Below are positions 19,954-29,200 of a stretch of 64,000 nt of DNA, piece by piece. Source of the DNA: Piscinibacter sp047600445 (GTDB lineage Bacteria; Pseudomonadota; Gammaproteobacteria; Burkholderiales; Burkholderiaceae_C); contig NZ_JASGKT010000002.1 of the NCBI RefSeq assembly GCF_047600445.1, positions 1,612,001 to 1,676,000 on the forward strand. The letters run 5' to 3'. The translations under genes were made by a program, and so were the position numbers. The notes under the pieces are model-generated. The model did not search any database. It was given only the letters and a program-made list of their open reading frames with translations, and was not told the origin of the DNA. The stretch's first letter is position 1, and the number at the start of each line of letters is the position of its first letter.

Positions 19954-20706
19954 TCAGCGCGGCTTGCCGGCGCCGAAGGTCTGCCAGACGGTGGCGGGCG
20001 CGTCGCCGTCCGGGCAGTCGAGCGCCGCCGGCGACTCGTCCGGGCTCAGCGACACGCGCAGCGCCTGCCGAGCCGCGGCCTCGAACAGCGTCACCAGCGC
20101 TTCGAGCGCCGCCGGCTCGGGCTCGGCCAGTTGCATGCGCAGGTAGGCGCGGCCGCGCAGCGTCATCAGCACGAAGGGCGGGTCGAAGCGCAGCAGCGTG
20201 GCCAGCGCGCGCTCGAGCTGTTGCGCCAGCGGCCCCTCGACCCAGGCCTGCACCGCCGAGGGCAGCGACGAGGCCGCGCCGAAACGCTCGCGCAGCGCTC
20301 CATGCGCGTTCAGGTTGACCTTGGGGAACATCACCAGCCAGCGCATCTCTTCCGGCGTGGCGGTGTCGATCTGCGTCTGCAGGCCTTCCGTGAAGCTCTC
20401 GTAGGTCTGGCGCTCGAGCTGGTCCATCAGCGGCTTGCTCAGCAGCAGCATCTGCAGGTCGCCGGGCAGGTCGAGCTCCATGCGCATGCGCAGCTCGCGG
20501 CCGGCGATGTACGCGCGCTGCGGCGGGCCCCATTCGAGGCGCCAGGGCAGCTCGTCGAGCCTGCCCTCGGCCACGAAGCCGCCGCCATCGCGCGCACGGC
20601 GAAACGCCAGCGAACGGCGCCTGGCCCAGGCCTCGGCCTCGGGCCAGGCCGGCGGCTGCGGCGTCTCGGGCCGGGCGGCGAACAGGCGCTTGATCGCGTC
20701 GAGCAT
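19954..20706 (-). CDS. Hypothetical protein
   Basis: Unrecognised soluble-looking protein of 250 aa. It begins MLDAIKRLFAARPETPQPP, an amphipathic helix followed by a proline stretch, and contains a mixed alpha/beta body (LPWRLEWGPPQRAYIAGREL, MRMELDLPGDLQMLLLSKPL). No signal peptide, membrane helix or metal motif is evident. The frame continues to 20799, but that extension crosses the start of the divergent GST gene, so the ATG at 20706 is preferred. It is convergent with the acyl-CoA dehydrogenase and divergent from the GST. Function unknown. Confidence 0.75.
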   Translation of the reverse strand: MLDAIKRLFAARPETPQPPAWPEAEAWARRRSLAFRRARDGGGFVAEGRLDELPWRLEWGPPQRAYIAGRELRMRMELDLPGDLQMLLLSKPLMDQLERQTYESFTEGLQTQIDTATPEEMRWLVMFPKVNLNAHGALRERFGAASSLPSAVQAWVEGPLAQQLERALATLLRFDPPFVLMTLRGRAYLRMQLAEPEPAALEALVTLFEAAARQALRVSLSPDESPAALDCPDGDAPATVWQTFGAGKPR

Positions 20707-20771
20707 CGCGGCGATCAATCCACTAGAGTTCGCCCCAACGGCGACATCGGGCGCGTGCTGCGGGGGAAGAC

Positions 20772-21464
20772 ATGATCGAAGTGTATTCGTGGGCGACACC
20801 GAACGGACACAAGGTCCACATCATGCTCGAGGAGTGCGGCCTGCCCTACCGCGCGGTGGCGGTGGACATCGGCGCCGGCGAGCAGTTCGAGCCCGGCTTC
20901 CTCGCGATCAGCCCGAACAACAAGATCCCGGCCATCGTCGACCCCGACGGCCCGGGCGGCGAACCCATCTCGCTGTTCGAGTCGGGCGCGATCCTGCTGT
21001 ACCTGGCCGCCAAGACCGGCCGCTTCCTGCCCGACGACCTGCGCGGCAAGTACGAGGTGCTGCAGTGGCTGATGTTCCAGATGGGCGGCGTCGGGCCGAT
21101 GCTCGGCCAGGCGCACCACTTCCGCATCTACGCGCCCGAGAAGATCCCCTACGCGATCGAGCGCTACACCAACGAGGCCAGGCGCCTGTACGGCGTGCTG
21201 GACCGGCGCCTGGCCAAGAGCAGGTACCTCGGCGGCGGCGACTACTCGATCGCCGACATCGCGGTGTTCCCCTGGCTGCGCTCGTGGAAGAACCAGGGCA
21301 TCGATTGGGCCGACTACCCGCACCTGAAGGGCTGGTTCGACGAGATCGCGCACCGGCCCGCAGTGATGCGCGGCGTCGAGGTGCTGGCCGACAGGCGCAA
21401 GCCGCTGGTCGACGACAAGGCGCGCGAGACGCTGTTCGGCGCCACGCAGTACCGCAGGCGCTGA
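20772..21464 (+). CDS. Glutathione S-transferase family protein (YfcG/Ure2p-like)
   Basis: Protein of 230 aa with a thioredoxin-fold N-terminal domain and an all-helical C-terminal domain. The start reads MIEVYSWATPNGHKVHIMLE, with Thr9 and Asn11 at the positions used by the nu-class enzyme YfcG, which acts as a disulfide-bond reductase. The glutathione gamma-glutamyl site is visible as LFESGAILLYLA. A purine-rich Shine-Dalgarno (GGGGGAAG) precedes the ATG. Nothing next to it indicates a specific substrate, so a general thiol or detoxification role is assumed. Confidence 0.92.
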   Translation: MIEVYSWATPNGHKVHIMLEECGLPYRAVAVDIGAGEQFEPGFLAISPNNKIPAIVDPDGPGGEPISLFESGAILLYLAAKTGRFLPDDLRGKYEVLQWLMFQMGGVGPMLGQAHHFRIYAPEKIPYAIERYTNEARRLYGVLDRRLAKSRYLGGGDYSIADIAVFPWLRSWKNQGIDWADYPHLKGWFDEIAHRPAVMRGVEVLADRRKPLVDDKARETLFGATQYRRR

Positions 21465-21587
21465 AGCCGGCGCGGTATCGCGCCGCGCGCCCGGCGGTGT
21501 CGTGCGCCGCGCGGCCGCCGAACCGTGCGCGGCCCGCGGCGCGGCGCGGCTAGCATGCCGCCCGATCACGTCACCCATGGAGGATGG

Positions 21588-22565
21588 ATGGACCTGCGAC
21601 TCGCGCTGCACGAACTCGAGGCGACGCACGGCCTGGATGCGCCGACCGCGCGGCGCCTGCACGACATCGCCGGGCTCGGCGCCGAGCCCGCCGCGCTGGC
21701 GCGCCGGCTGCCGCTCGGGCTGGCGGTGCTGGCCGCGGCGCTGCTCGGCCTCGGCCTGATCTTCTGGATCGCGGCCAACTGGGACACGCTGGGCCGCTTC
21801 GGCCGCTTCGCGGTGCTGCAGGGCGCGATCGCCGCGGTGGGCCTGGGCGCCCTGCTGCGCCCCGCCTGGCGCGCGCCGCTCGCGCTGCTGGTGCTGCTGG
21901 CCACCGGCGCGCTGTTCGCCTACTTCGGGCAGACCTACCAGACCGGCGCCGACCCCTGGCAACTGTTCGCGCTGTGGGCCGCGCTGACGCTGCCGCTGGC
22001 GCTCGCGCTGCGCTCCGACCTGCTGTGGACGCCGTGGGTGCTGGTGGCCTTCGTCGGCATCGCGCTGTGGATCCATGCGCACGCCGGGCACCGCTGGCGC
22101 ATCGAGCCGGACGACCTGGCCGTGCACCTGGTCGGCTGGGCCGCCGCCGGCGCGCTGGTGCTGGCGATGAGCCCGCTCGCGCAACGCCTGACCGGCGCCG
22201 GCGCCTGGGCATTGCGCGGCGCGGTGACGCTGGCGGTGATCGTGGTCACCGGCACCGCGCTGATGGCGCTGTTCTCGACGCCCGTCGCCGCGCACTACGC
22301 CGCCGGTCTGCTGGTGCTGGCCGTGCTCGCGGCGGCCTTCGTGCCGCGCGCGGGCTTCGACGTCTACGCGCTCAGCGCGGCGGCGCTGGGGCTGAACACG
22401 CTGATCGTCGCCGGCCTGGGCCGGCTGCTGTTCGAGGACGCGCGCGGCGACCCGATCGGCCGGCTGTTCCTGCTCGGCGCGCTGGCGGCCGTGCTGCTGG
22501 CCCTCACGGTGAGCCGCGTGCTCAAGCTCGCGCGTTCGTGTGCGAACCCGGAGGCCTCGGCATGA
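21588..22565 (+). CDS. DUF2157 domain membrane protein
   Basis: Membrane protein of 325 aa. A short soluble N-terminal region (LRLALHELEATHGLDAPTAR) is followed by about eight to nine hydrophobic helices, the first containing GLGLIFWIAANWD, a hallmark of DUF2157. The start at 21588 is preferred over the longer frame because GGAGG lies just upstream. Its stop overlaps the start of the next gene (ATGA). The DUF2157 / DUF4401 / GDYXXLXY set occurs together in many bacteria, with no established function that I know of. Confidence 0.88.
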   Translation: MDLRLALHELEATHGLDAPTARRLHDIAGLGAEPAALARRLPLGLAVLAAALLGLGLIFWIAANWDTLGRFGRFAVLQGAIAAVGLGALLRPAWRAPLALLVLLATGALFAYFGQTYQTGADPWQLFALWAALTLPLALALRSDLLWTPWVLVAFVGIALWIHAHAGHRWRIEPDDLAVHLVGWAAAGALVLAMSPLAQRLTGAGAWALRGAVTLAVIVVTGTALMALFSTPVAAHYAAGLLVLAVLAAAFVPRAGFDVYALSAAALGLNTLIVAGLGRLLFEDARGDPIGRLFLLGALAAVLLALTVSRVLKLARSCANPEASA

Positions 22566-24187
22566 ACAGGCTCGACGTCATCGTGCAAAGCGCTCGCGCG
22601 CAAGGCCTGCTGCCCGCCGACGCGCGGGCACCGGCCGACGAGGGCCGGCCCTGGCCGGTGGTGCTGCTGACCGCGCTCGGCGCCTGGCTGGCGGCGGTGC
22701 CGCTGCTCGGCGTGGTCGCGCTGCTGCTCGGCGACCTGATCAACGGCAGCGCGGGGCCTTACCTCGTCGGCGTGCTGCTGCTGGCGGTGGCCATCGTGCT
22801 GCTGCGTTCGCGCGGCCTGCCGCTGTTCCTCGAGCAGCTCGCGGTGCCGGCGCTGCTGGTCGGCGGCGGCTCGCTCGGCTACGGCCTGTTCCGCGACGCC
22901 GACATCGCGCTCGGCGCGCTGCTGCTCGCTCTGGTGACGCTGGGCGTCGCGGGCGCGTTGCGCGCCGCCTGGCTGCGCGTGCTGCTCGGCGTCGCCGCCG
23001 CGCTGCTGCTGGCGATCGCGCTGACGCCGCGGCGCTGGGATCTGTTCGAACAACAGGGCGGCGGGTCGCTGACGCAATGGTGGCTCGCCTGGCACGCCCT
23101 GCTGCTGGCCTGGTTGGCGGGACACTTCTTCGTGCGCCACCGCCTGCGCGCGCAGCCGGCGGCGCTGCTCGAATCGGTGGGCACGGGCTGGAGCCTGGCG
23201 CTGCTGGCCGCGTTCGCGTGGTGGTCGGGCATGAGCTTCCTGGTCGGCGGCGTGTTCGGCAACGGCCTGTCGGGCGAGCTCGCGCGCGAACTCGGCCGGC
23301 GCGCCGACCCCGGCCTCGCCTGGCGCGGCCTGCAGGCGGCCTCGGCGCTGCTGGCGCTGGCCGGCGCGCTGCTGGCCGCGCGCCGCTGGCGCGGGCTGCG
23401 CCATCCGGCGCTGGCCGGCGCGGCGCTGGTGCTGGTGGGCCTGGCGGCGCTGATGCCTTCGCTGGGCGCCACGCTGCTGATGCTCGCGCTGCTGGCCACC
23501 AGCGGACGCTGGCGCCTCGCCGCCGCGGCCGGCGTGGCCGCGGCCTGGATCGTCGGCGCCTTCTACTATGCGCTGGCCTGGCCGCTGGCGCACAAGGCCG
23601 CGCTGCTGGCCGGCGCGGGCGCCCTGCTGCTCGCGCTGGCATGGTGGGCCGGCGCGCGCCTCTCGCGCGGCGGCGAGGCCACGGCCCACGGCGCCGCGCC
23701 GCGCTTCGCGCGCTGGGGCATCGCGCTGTCGCTGCTGGCCGTGCTGGCGGTGGCCAACCTCGGCATCCGCGACAAGGAAGCGCTGATCCGCGACGGCCGG
23801 CCGGTGTTCGTCGAACTGGCGCCGGTGGACCCGCGCTCGCTGATGCAGGGCGACTTCATGCGCCTGAACTTCAACCTGCCGGGCGAGCCGGCCGAACGCC
23901 GCGCCGGAATGCTGCGCGCGCGTCGCCCGCACGCGGTGGCGCAGATCGACGAACGCGGTGTCGCGCGGCTGGTTCGCATCGACGCGGGCGAACCGCTGCA
24001 AGCCGGCGAGCTGCGCATCGAGCTGACGCCCAAGGGCGGCGGCTGGATCCTGGTCAGCGACGCCTGGTTCTTCGCCGAGGGCGAGGCCGAGCGCTGGGCG
24101 CGCGCGAAGTACGGCGAGTTCCGCGTCGACGCCGAGGGCCGGGCGCTGCTGGTGGGGCTGCGCGGGCCGCAACTCGAGGCGCTCTGA
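22562..24187 (+). CDS. DUF4401 - GDYXXLXY fusion membrane protein
   Basis: Protein of 541 aa joining two families. Residues about 1-370 are a DUF4401-type membrane region with some ten helices (WPVVLLTALGAWLAAVPLLG to LLLALAWWAGARL). After a further helix (ALSLLAVLAVANLGI) the C-terminal part, about residues 400-541, is an extracytoplasmic domain with the motif GDFMRLNF, a variant of the GDYXXLXY signature. It also shows VFVELAPVDPRSLMQ and YGEFRVDAEGRALLVGL. Start and preceding stop overlap (ATGA), so it surely acts with the DUF2157 protein. Role unknown; an envelope function is only a guess from topology. Confidence 0.85.
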   Translation: MNRLDVIVQSARAQGLLPADARAPADEGRPWPVVLLTALGAWLAAVPLLGVVALLLGDLINGSAGPYLVGVLLLAVAIVLLRSRGLPLFLEQLAVPALLVGGGSLGYGLFRDADIALGALLLALVTLGVAGALRAAWLRVLLGVAAALLLAIALTPRRWDLFEQQGGGSLTQWWLAWHALLLAWLAGHFFVRHRLRAQPAALLESVGTGWSLALLAAFAWWSGMSFLVGGVFGNGLSGELARELGRRADPGLAWRGLQAASALLALAGALLAARRWRGLRHPALAGAALVLVGLAALMPSLGATLLMLALLATSGRWRLAAAAGVAAAWIVGAFYYALAWPLAHKAALLAGAGALLLALAWWAGARLSRGGEATAHGAAPRFARWGIALSLLAVLAVANLGIRDKEALIRDGRPVFVELAPVDPRSLMQGDFMRLNFNLPGEPAERRAGMLRARRPHAVAQIDERGVARLVRIDAGEPLQAGELRIELTPKGGGWILVSDAWFFAEGEAERWARAKYGEFRVDAEGRALLVGLRGPQLEAL

Positions 24188-24238
24188 GCGGCCCCTAGAA
24201 TCCGCCGCCTCGCAGACCGCCCCCGCCCGAATCGATCC

Positions 24239-25147
24239 ATGTTCAAGAACGCGCTCGTCTACCGCATCGTCCAGTGGGAGCCGCCCACGCAAGCCGAGAT
24301 CGAACGCCGCCTCGAAGCGGCCCGCTTCGCCGCCTGCGCGCCCTCGCAGCCCGAGGCGGCCGGCTGGGTCGAGCCGCGCGGCGAGAAGCACGGCGCGCTG
24401 CTGGAGAGCGTCGGCGGCCAGCTCATCCTGCAACTCTGCAGCGAAAGCAAGCCGGTGCCGTCGGGCGTGGTCAAGCAGCAGCTCGAAGCGCTGCTCGACC
24501 GCATCGAGGCCGACACCGGCCGCCGCCCCAAGGGCAAGGCCAAGCGCGAGCTGAAGGAGCAGGTGGTGCACGAACTGCTGCCGCGCGCCTTCCCGAAGCG
24601 CTCGGCCACCTGGGTGTGGCTGGACCTGGAGGCCAGGCTGGTGCTGGTCGGCGCGACGGCCACGAAGAAGACCGACGCGGTGCTCACGCGCCTGGTCGAG
24701 CTGTTCGGCGCGCTGCGCCTGGAGCCCTTGCAGACCGCGCTGTCACCCGCCACCGCGATGGCCGCGTGGCTGAGCGAGAAGGAAGCGCCGCGCGGCTTCG
24801 GCATCGACCGCGAATGCGAGCTGAAGCAGCCCGACAGCGAGAAGGCCGCGGTGCGCTACGCGCGCCACACGCTCGAGATCGACGAGGTCGGCGAGCACAT
24901 CAAGCAGGGCAAGCTGCCGACGCAGCTCGCGCTGACCTGGAACGGCCGCGTCTCCTTCGTGCTGACCGAAGGCCTCGCGCTCAAGCGCATCAAGCTGCTC
25001 GACGTGGTGCTCGAGGGCGCCGGCCAGGGCGACGCGGACGCCGGCTTCGACGCCGACGTGGCGATCATGACCGGCGAGCTGCGCGGGCTGCTGCCGGATC
25101 TGATCGAGGCGCTGGGCGGGGTGTTGGAGAAGCAGCCGGCGGCGTGA
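24239..25147 (+). CDS. rdgC: Recombination-associated protein RdgC
   Basis: RdgC forms a ring dimer on double-stranded DNA and restrains RecA. The product is 302 aa, the usual size. Recognisable stretches are MFKNALVYRI at the N terminus, VKQQLEALLDRIEADTGRRP, KRELKEQVVHELLPRAFPK in the centre, and WNGRVSFVLTEGLALKRIKL near the end. It begins 51 nt after the membrane-protein pair and faces two tRNA genes on the opposite strand. No regulatory site specific to it is visible. Confidence 0.95.
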   Translation: MFKNALVYRIVQWEPPTQAEIERRLEAARFAACAPSQPEAAGWVEPRGEKHGALLESVGGQLILQLCSESKPVPSGVVKQQLEALLDRIEADTGRRPKGKAKRELKEQVVHELLPRAFPKRSATWVWLDLEARLVLVGATATKKTDAVLTRLVELFGALRLEPLQTALSPATAMAAWLSEKEAPRGFGIDRECELKQPDSEKAAVRYARHTLEIDEVGEHIKQGKLPTQLALTWNGRVSFVLTEGLALKRIKLLDVVLEGAGQGDADAGFDADVAIMTGELRGLLPDLIEALGGVLEKQPAA

Positions 25148-25154
25148 GCTACGC

Positions 25155-25231
25155 TGGCCTGCCCAGAGGGAATCGAACCCCCGACCTGCGGTTTAGAAGA
25201 CCGCTGCTCTATCCAACTGAGCTATGGGCAG
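25155..25231 (-). tRNA. tRNA-Arg (anticodon TCT)
   Basis: Read on the minus strand, the 77-nt element folds as a cloverleaf: acceptor CTGCCCA pairing with TGGGCAG, D arm GCTC...GAGC, anticodon stem GCGGT/ACCGC with loop CTTCTAA (anticodon at 25195-25197), and T arm GGGGG TTCGATT CCCTC. The discriminator is G and the CCA end is encoded (25155-25157). TCT reads AGA/AGG arginine codons, which are rare in genes of this base composition. Confidence 0.97.
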
Positions 25232-25246
25232 TGCGGAGGTGTGAAG

Positions 25247-25323
25247 TGGTCGGGGTGAGATGATTCGAACATCCGACCCACTGCTCCCAAAGCAGTTGCG
25301 CTACCAGGCTGCGCTACACCCCG
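25247..25323 (-). tRNA. tRNA-Pro (anticodon TGG)
   Basis: Minus-strand cloverleaf of 77 nt with acceptor CGGGGTG/CACCCCG, D arm with GCGC pairing, anticodon stem ACTGC/GCAGT and loop TTTGGGA (anticodon at 25287-25289). The T arm contains GTTCGAATC, and an encoded CCA end sits at 25247-25249 after discriminator A. It lies 15 nt upstream of tRNA-Arg on the same strand, so both are probably processed from one transcript. Confidence 0.97.
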
Positions 25324-25369
25324 AACGGCCCGGATTGTAGTGGCCGGCGCCGTGCGCCAGCCACTCCGT

Positions 25370-25885
25370 TCAAGCCGGCACCGACGCCGCTGCCGGCGCC
25401 GGCAGCGCGAGCTGGCGCGCCACCGACATGCACTGGCGGATGTGCTGCTCGCAGACGTACTTCAGCGCGCTGTAGGTCAGCACCGCCGACACCGCCTGGC
25501 CAGCCAGCGGCACGAACTTGGCGGCCTGCTGGGCGCTCAGGCGCACGCCGACCAGGCGCAGCATCGACATCAGCACCTCGCGCGTGACGACGCGGCCGAT
25601 CAGCATGCCGCCGCCGGCGGTGATGGCCTTGTAGACCACCACGCGGCGATCCGGCGCGAGGCGCTCGACCTGCTCGGGCGTCAGCCCGAACTCCTGGTTG
25701 ATCTGGGGGATGAGCTTGAGCAGCAGCGCCACGTCGGTCATCCAGTCGACGCCGGGCAGCGGCACCATCGCCACGCCGGCGCCGAACAGCGCGCGCTTGG
25801 TGACGAGGCGGCGGCAGCGCTCGGCGGCCGCCTCGATGCGCGTGGGGGTGTCGGGCACCACCTCCCATTCGGCCGTGCGGCTCAT
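25370..25885 (-). CDS. Small membrane-associated protein, DUF697/YcjF-like
   Basis: Protein of 171 aa with glycine-rich hydrophobic helices: FGAGVAMVPLPGVDWMTDVA, LLLKLIPQINQEFGLT, then AITAGGGMLIGRVV and FVPLAGQAVSAVLTYSALKY. This repeated PLPGVD / helix pattern resembles DUF697 (YcjF) or EcsC-type membrane-associated proteins; I cannot separate them by eye. No GTPase motif is present. GAGGCGAGG lies just before the start. It follows a small membrane protein by 9 nt on the same strand, so the pair probably forms an envelope-stress type operon. Confidence 0.78.
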   Translation of the reverse strand: MSRTAEWEVVPDTPTRIEAAAERCRRLVTKRALFGAGVAMVPLPGVDWMTDVALLLKLIPQINQEFGLTPEQVERLAPDRRVVVYKAITAGGGMLIGRVVTREVLMSMLRLVGVRLSAQQAAKFVPLAGQAVSAVLTYSALKYVCEQHIRQCMSVARQLALPAPAAASVPA

Positions 25886-25894
25886 CGCCTCGCC

Positions 25895-26155
25895 TCAGCC
25901 GCCCGACGCGCCGGGGCCCTTGAGCTTGCCGACGATGAACAGCAGCACGATGGCGCCCACCAGCGAGCCGATGAAGCCGGCGCCCTGCCCCATCTGGTAC
26001 CAGCCGAGCGACTGGCCGACGAAGCCGGCGATGAACGAGCCGGCGATGCCCAGCAGCGTGGTCAGGATGATGCCCATGGCCTGGGTGCCGGGCAGCACGG
26101 CCCGCGCGATCAGGCCCACCACGAAGCCCACCAGGGCGGTCCAGAGCAATTCCAT
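25895..26155 (-). CDS. GlsB/YeaQ/YmgE family small membrane protein
   Basis: Protein of 86 aa, almost entirely three hydrophobic helices with glycine motifs: WTALVGFVVGLIARAVLPG, IILTTLLGIAGSFIAGFVGQ and FIGSLVGAIVLLFIVGKL. This is the pattern of the transglycosylase-associated (Tag) family, often induced by stress. AAGGAGAT, a near-perfect Shine-Dalgarno, lies 5-12 nt upstream of the ATG at 26155, which decides against the longer frame. Biochemical role in the family is not settled. Confidence 0.92.
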   Translation of the reverse strand: MELLWTALVGFVVGLIARAVLPGTQAMGIILTTLLGIAGSFIAGFVGQSLGWYQMGQGAGFIGSLVGAIVLLFIVGKLKGPGASGG

Positions 26156-26207
26156 CGCGGATCTCCTTGTTGTGGATGGTGCGGAAGACTGTAGCCGATG
26201 CCGGGCA

Positions 26208-29200
26208 TCAGCGCTGCAACTGCTCCCACGCCCTTTCCAGGCGCTTGACACTGACCGGCTGCGGCGTGCGAAGTTCCTGCGCGAACAGGCTGATGCGCAA
26301 TTCCTCCAGCAGCCAGCGGAATTCGTCGAGCCGCGCGTCGGCGCGGCCCTTGCGCTCGGCCAGCGCGCGCGTGAAGCGCTGCTCCAGCGGACGCAGCTCG
26401 GCCAGGCGCTGCGCATCGCGCGCCGGGTCGGCGCGCCACTTGTCCAGGCGCATCTGCACGCCCTTCAGGTAGCGCGGCAGGTGCGCCAGCGCCGCCCACG
26501 GCGTGGCGGTGACGAAGCGCCTGGGCACCAGGCGCGCGAGCTGCGCCGCCACGTCGTCGGCGGTCTCGCGCGCCGGCCGGGCGTCCTTGAGCTTGCGCTG
26601 CGCCGCGCTCCACTCGGCCAGCACGGTGCCGGCGGCGCGCGCGATCTCGCTGGCGATCAGCGTCAGGCGGCCGCGGCCCTCGTCGACGCGCCGGGCGAAC
26701 GCGGCCGCGTCGGCGGGCAGCGGCTCGGCGAGGAAGGCGCGGTCGAGCGCCAGCTCGACGATCTGCTCGCGCAGTTCCTCGGCGGTGCCCAGCGGCATGT
26801 AGGCCACCGCCATCTTCTGCAAGTCGGGGATGTTCTTCTCCAGGTACTTCAGCGCGTCGCGGATCTGCAGCGCCACGAGGCGGCGCAGGCCGACGCGGTG
26901 CTTGGCCGCGGCCGCGTCGGGCTCGTCGAAGACCTCGATCTCGACGTGGCCGCCGCAGTCGATCAGCGCCGGAAAGCCGACCAGCGACTGCCCGCCCTTG
27001 CGCAGTTCGAGCAGTTCGGGCAGTTCGCCGAAGGTCCAGGCGGCGTACTTCTCCGACGCCTTCGCGGCCGGCGGCGGCGCGGCCGGCGCGCTGGCCGCCG
27101 GGGTGGCCGACGCGGCGGGTGCCGCGGGCACCGCCGGCGCGGCGGCGATCTTCAGCGCCGCCAGCGCCTGGAAGGCCGAGCGCGCCTGGCCGCCCAGCTC
27201 GGCCTTCAGCGCCGCGAGGTTGCGCCCGCTGCCGAGCTGGCGGCCGTGTTCGTCGACGACGCGGAAGTTCATCGCCAGGTGCGGGCTGAGCTGTTCGCGC
27301 TTGAAGTCGTTGCGCTGCACGGCGAGCTGGGTGCGCTCGCGCACGTGGCGCAGCAGCGCGTCGATCAGGTCGCCCTGCGCGAACGCGGCCTCGGCGACGA
27401 ACTCCTCCGCGTAGGCCGGCAGCGGCACCAGGCGCGAGCGCGGCCGCTGGTGCAGCGTCTTCACCAGCGCCAGCACCTTGTCCTTCAGCATGCCCGGCAC
27501 CAGCCATTCGCAGCGTTCCTCGGCGACCTGGTTGAGCACGTAGATCGGCACGGTGACGGTGAGGCCGTCCTTGGCGTCGCCGGGCTCGTGCAGGTAGCTC
27601 GCCGCGCAGTCGATGCCGCCGAGGCGGATGGTTTTCGGGAACGCGGCTGTGGTGATGCCGGCGGCCTCGTGGCGCATCAGCTCGTCGCGCGTCAGCGTCA
27701 GCAGGCGCGGCTGGCGTTTGACCTCCTCGCGGTACCAGCGCTCCAGCGTCGCGCCGCTGACCACGTCGGCGGGAATCTGCGCGTCGTAGAAGGCGTAAAT
27801 CAGGTCGTCGTCCACCAGCACGTCCTGGCGCCGCGACTTGTGCTCCAGCTCCTGCACCTGCGCGATCAGCTTGCGGTTGGCGGCCAGGAACGGCAGCCGC
27901 GTCTCCCACTCGCCGCCCACCAGCGCCTCGCGGATGAAGATCTCGCGCGCCGCCTTCGGGTCGACGTTGCCGAAGTTCACGCGCCGGTTGTTGTAGACCA
28001 CGATGCCGTACAGCGTGGCGCGCTCCAGCGCCACCACCTCGGCGGCCTTCTTCTCCCAGTGCGGTTCGAGCAACTGCGTCTTGATGACGTGCGCCGCGAT
28101 GCCGGGCAGCCAGGCCGGGTCGATCGCGGCGATGCCGCGGCCGAACAGCCGCGTGGTCTCGACCAGTTCGGCGGCGACGATCCAGCGCCCCGGCTTCTTC
28201 GACAGATGCGTGCCCGGGTGGCGGTGGAAGCGGATGCCGCGCGCGCCCAGGTACCAGTCCTCGTCGTCGCTCTTGCAGCCGATGTTGCCCAGCAGCCCGG
28301 CCAGCAGCGATAGATGGATCTGCTCGTAGGTGGCCGGCGTCGCGTTGAGCCGCCAGCCGTGTTCGGCCACCACCGTGTGCAGTTGCGCATGCAGGTCGCG
28401 CCACTCACGCACGCGGCGCGGCGAGATGAAGTGCTCGCGCAGCAACTGCTCCTGCTTGCGCAGGCTGAGCTTGTGTTCGCCCTTCTCTTTCGAATGAGCA
28501 CCCTTGCTGTCTTCCAGCCACTTCCACAGCTTGAGGTCGCCGCTGAACTCGGAGCGCTCGTCGTCGAACTTCCGGTGCGCGTTGTCGGCGGCCTGCTGCT
28601 GCTCGAGCGGGCGGTCGCGCACGTCCTGCAGGCTGAAGGCGGCGGCGATCACCAGGATCTCGGTCAGCGCCTGGCGCTCGCGCGCCTCCAGGATCATGCG
28701 GCCGACGCGCGGGTCCAGCGGCAGCCGGGCCAGCTCGGTGCCGATGCGGGTGAGCTGGTTGGTCTCGTCGACCGCGCCGAGCTCGGACAGGAGCTGGTAG
28801 CCGTCGGCGATCGCGCGGCGCGGCGGCGCTTCGAGGAAGGGGAAGTCCTCGACGTTGCCCAGGCCGAGCGACTTCATGCGCAGGATCACGCCGGCCAGCG
28901 ACGAGCGCAGGATCTCCGGGTCGGTGAAACGCGGCCGGCCGGCGTAGTCCTTCTCGTCGTACAGGCGGATGCAGATGCCGTTGGCCACGCGCCCGCAGCG
29001 CCCGGCGCGCTGGTTCGCCGCCGCCTGGCTGACCGGCTCGACCAGCAACTGCTCGACCTTGTTGCGGTAGCTGTAGCGCTTGACGCGCGCGGTGCCGGCG
29101 TCGATCACGTAGCGGATGCCGGGCACCGTCAGCGAGGTTTCGGCCACGTTGGTGGCCAGCACGATGCGCGGCGCGCCGTGCGGCTCGAAGACGCGGTCCT

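Noticed and set aside
24540..25260. A frame running from rdgC through the tRNA genes
   Set aside because: It crosses two clear cloverleaf tRNAs and is a shadow of rdgC.
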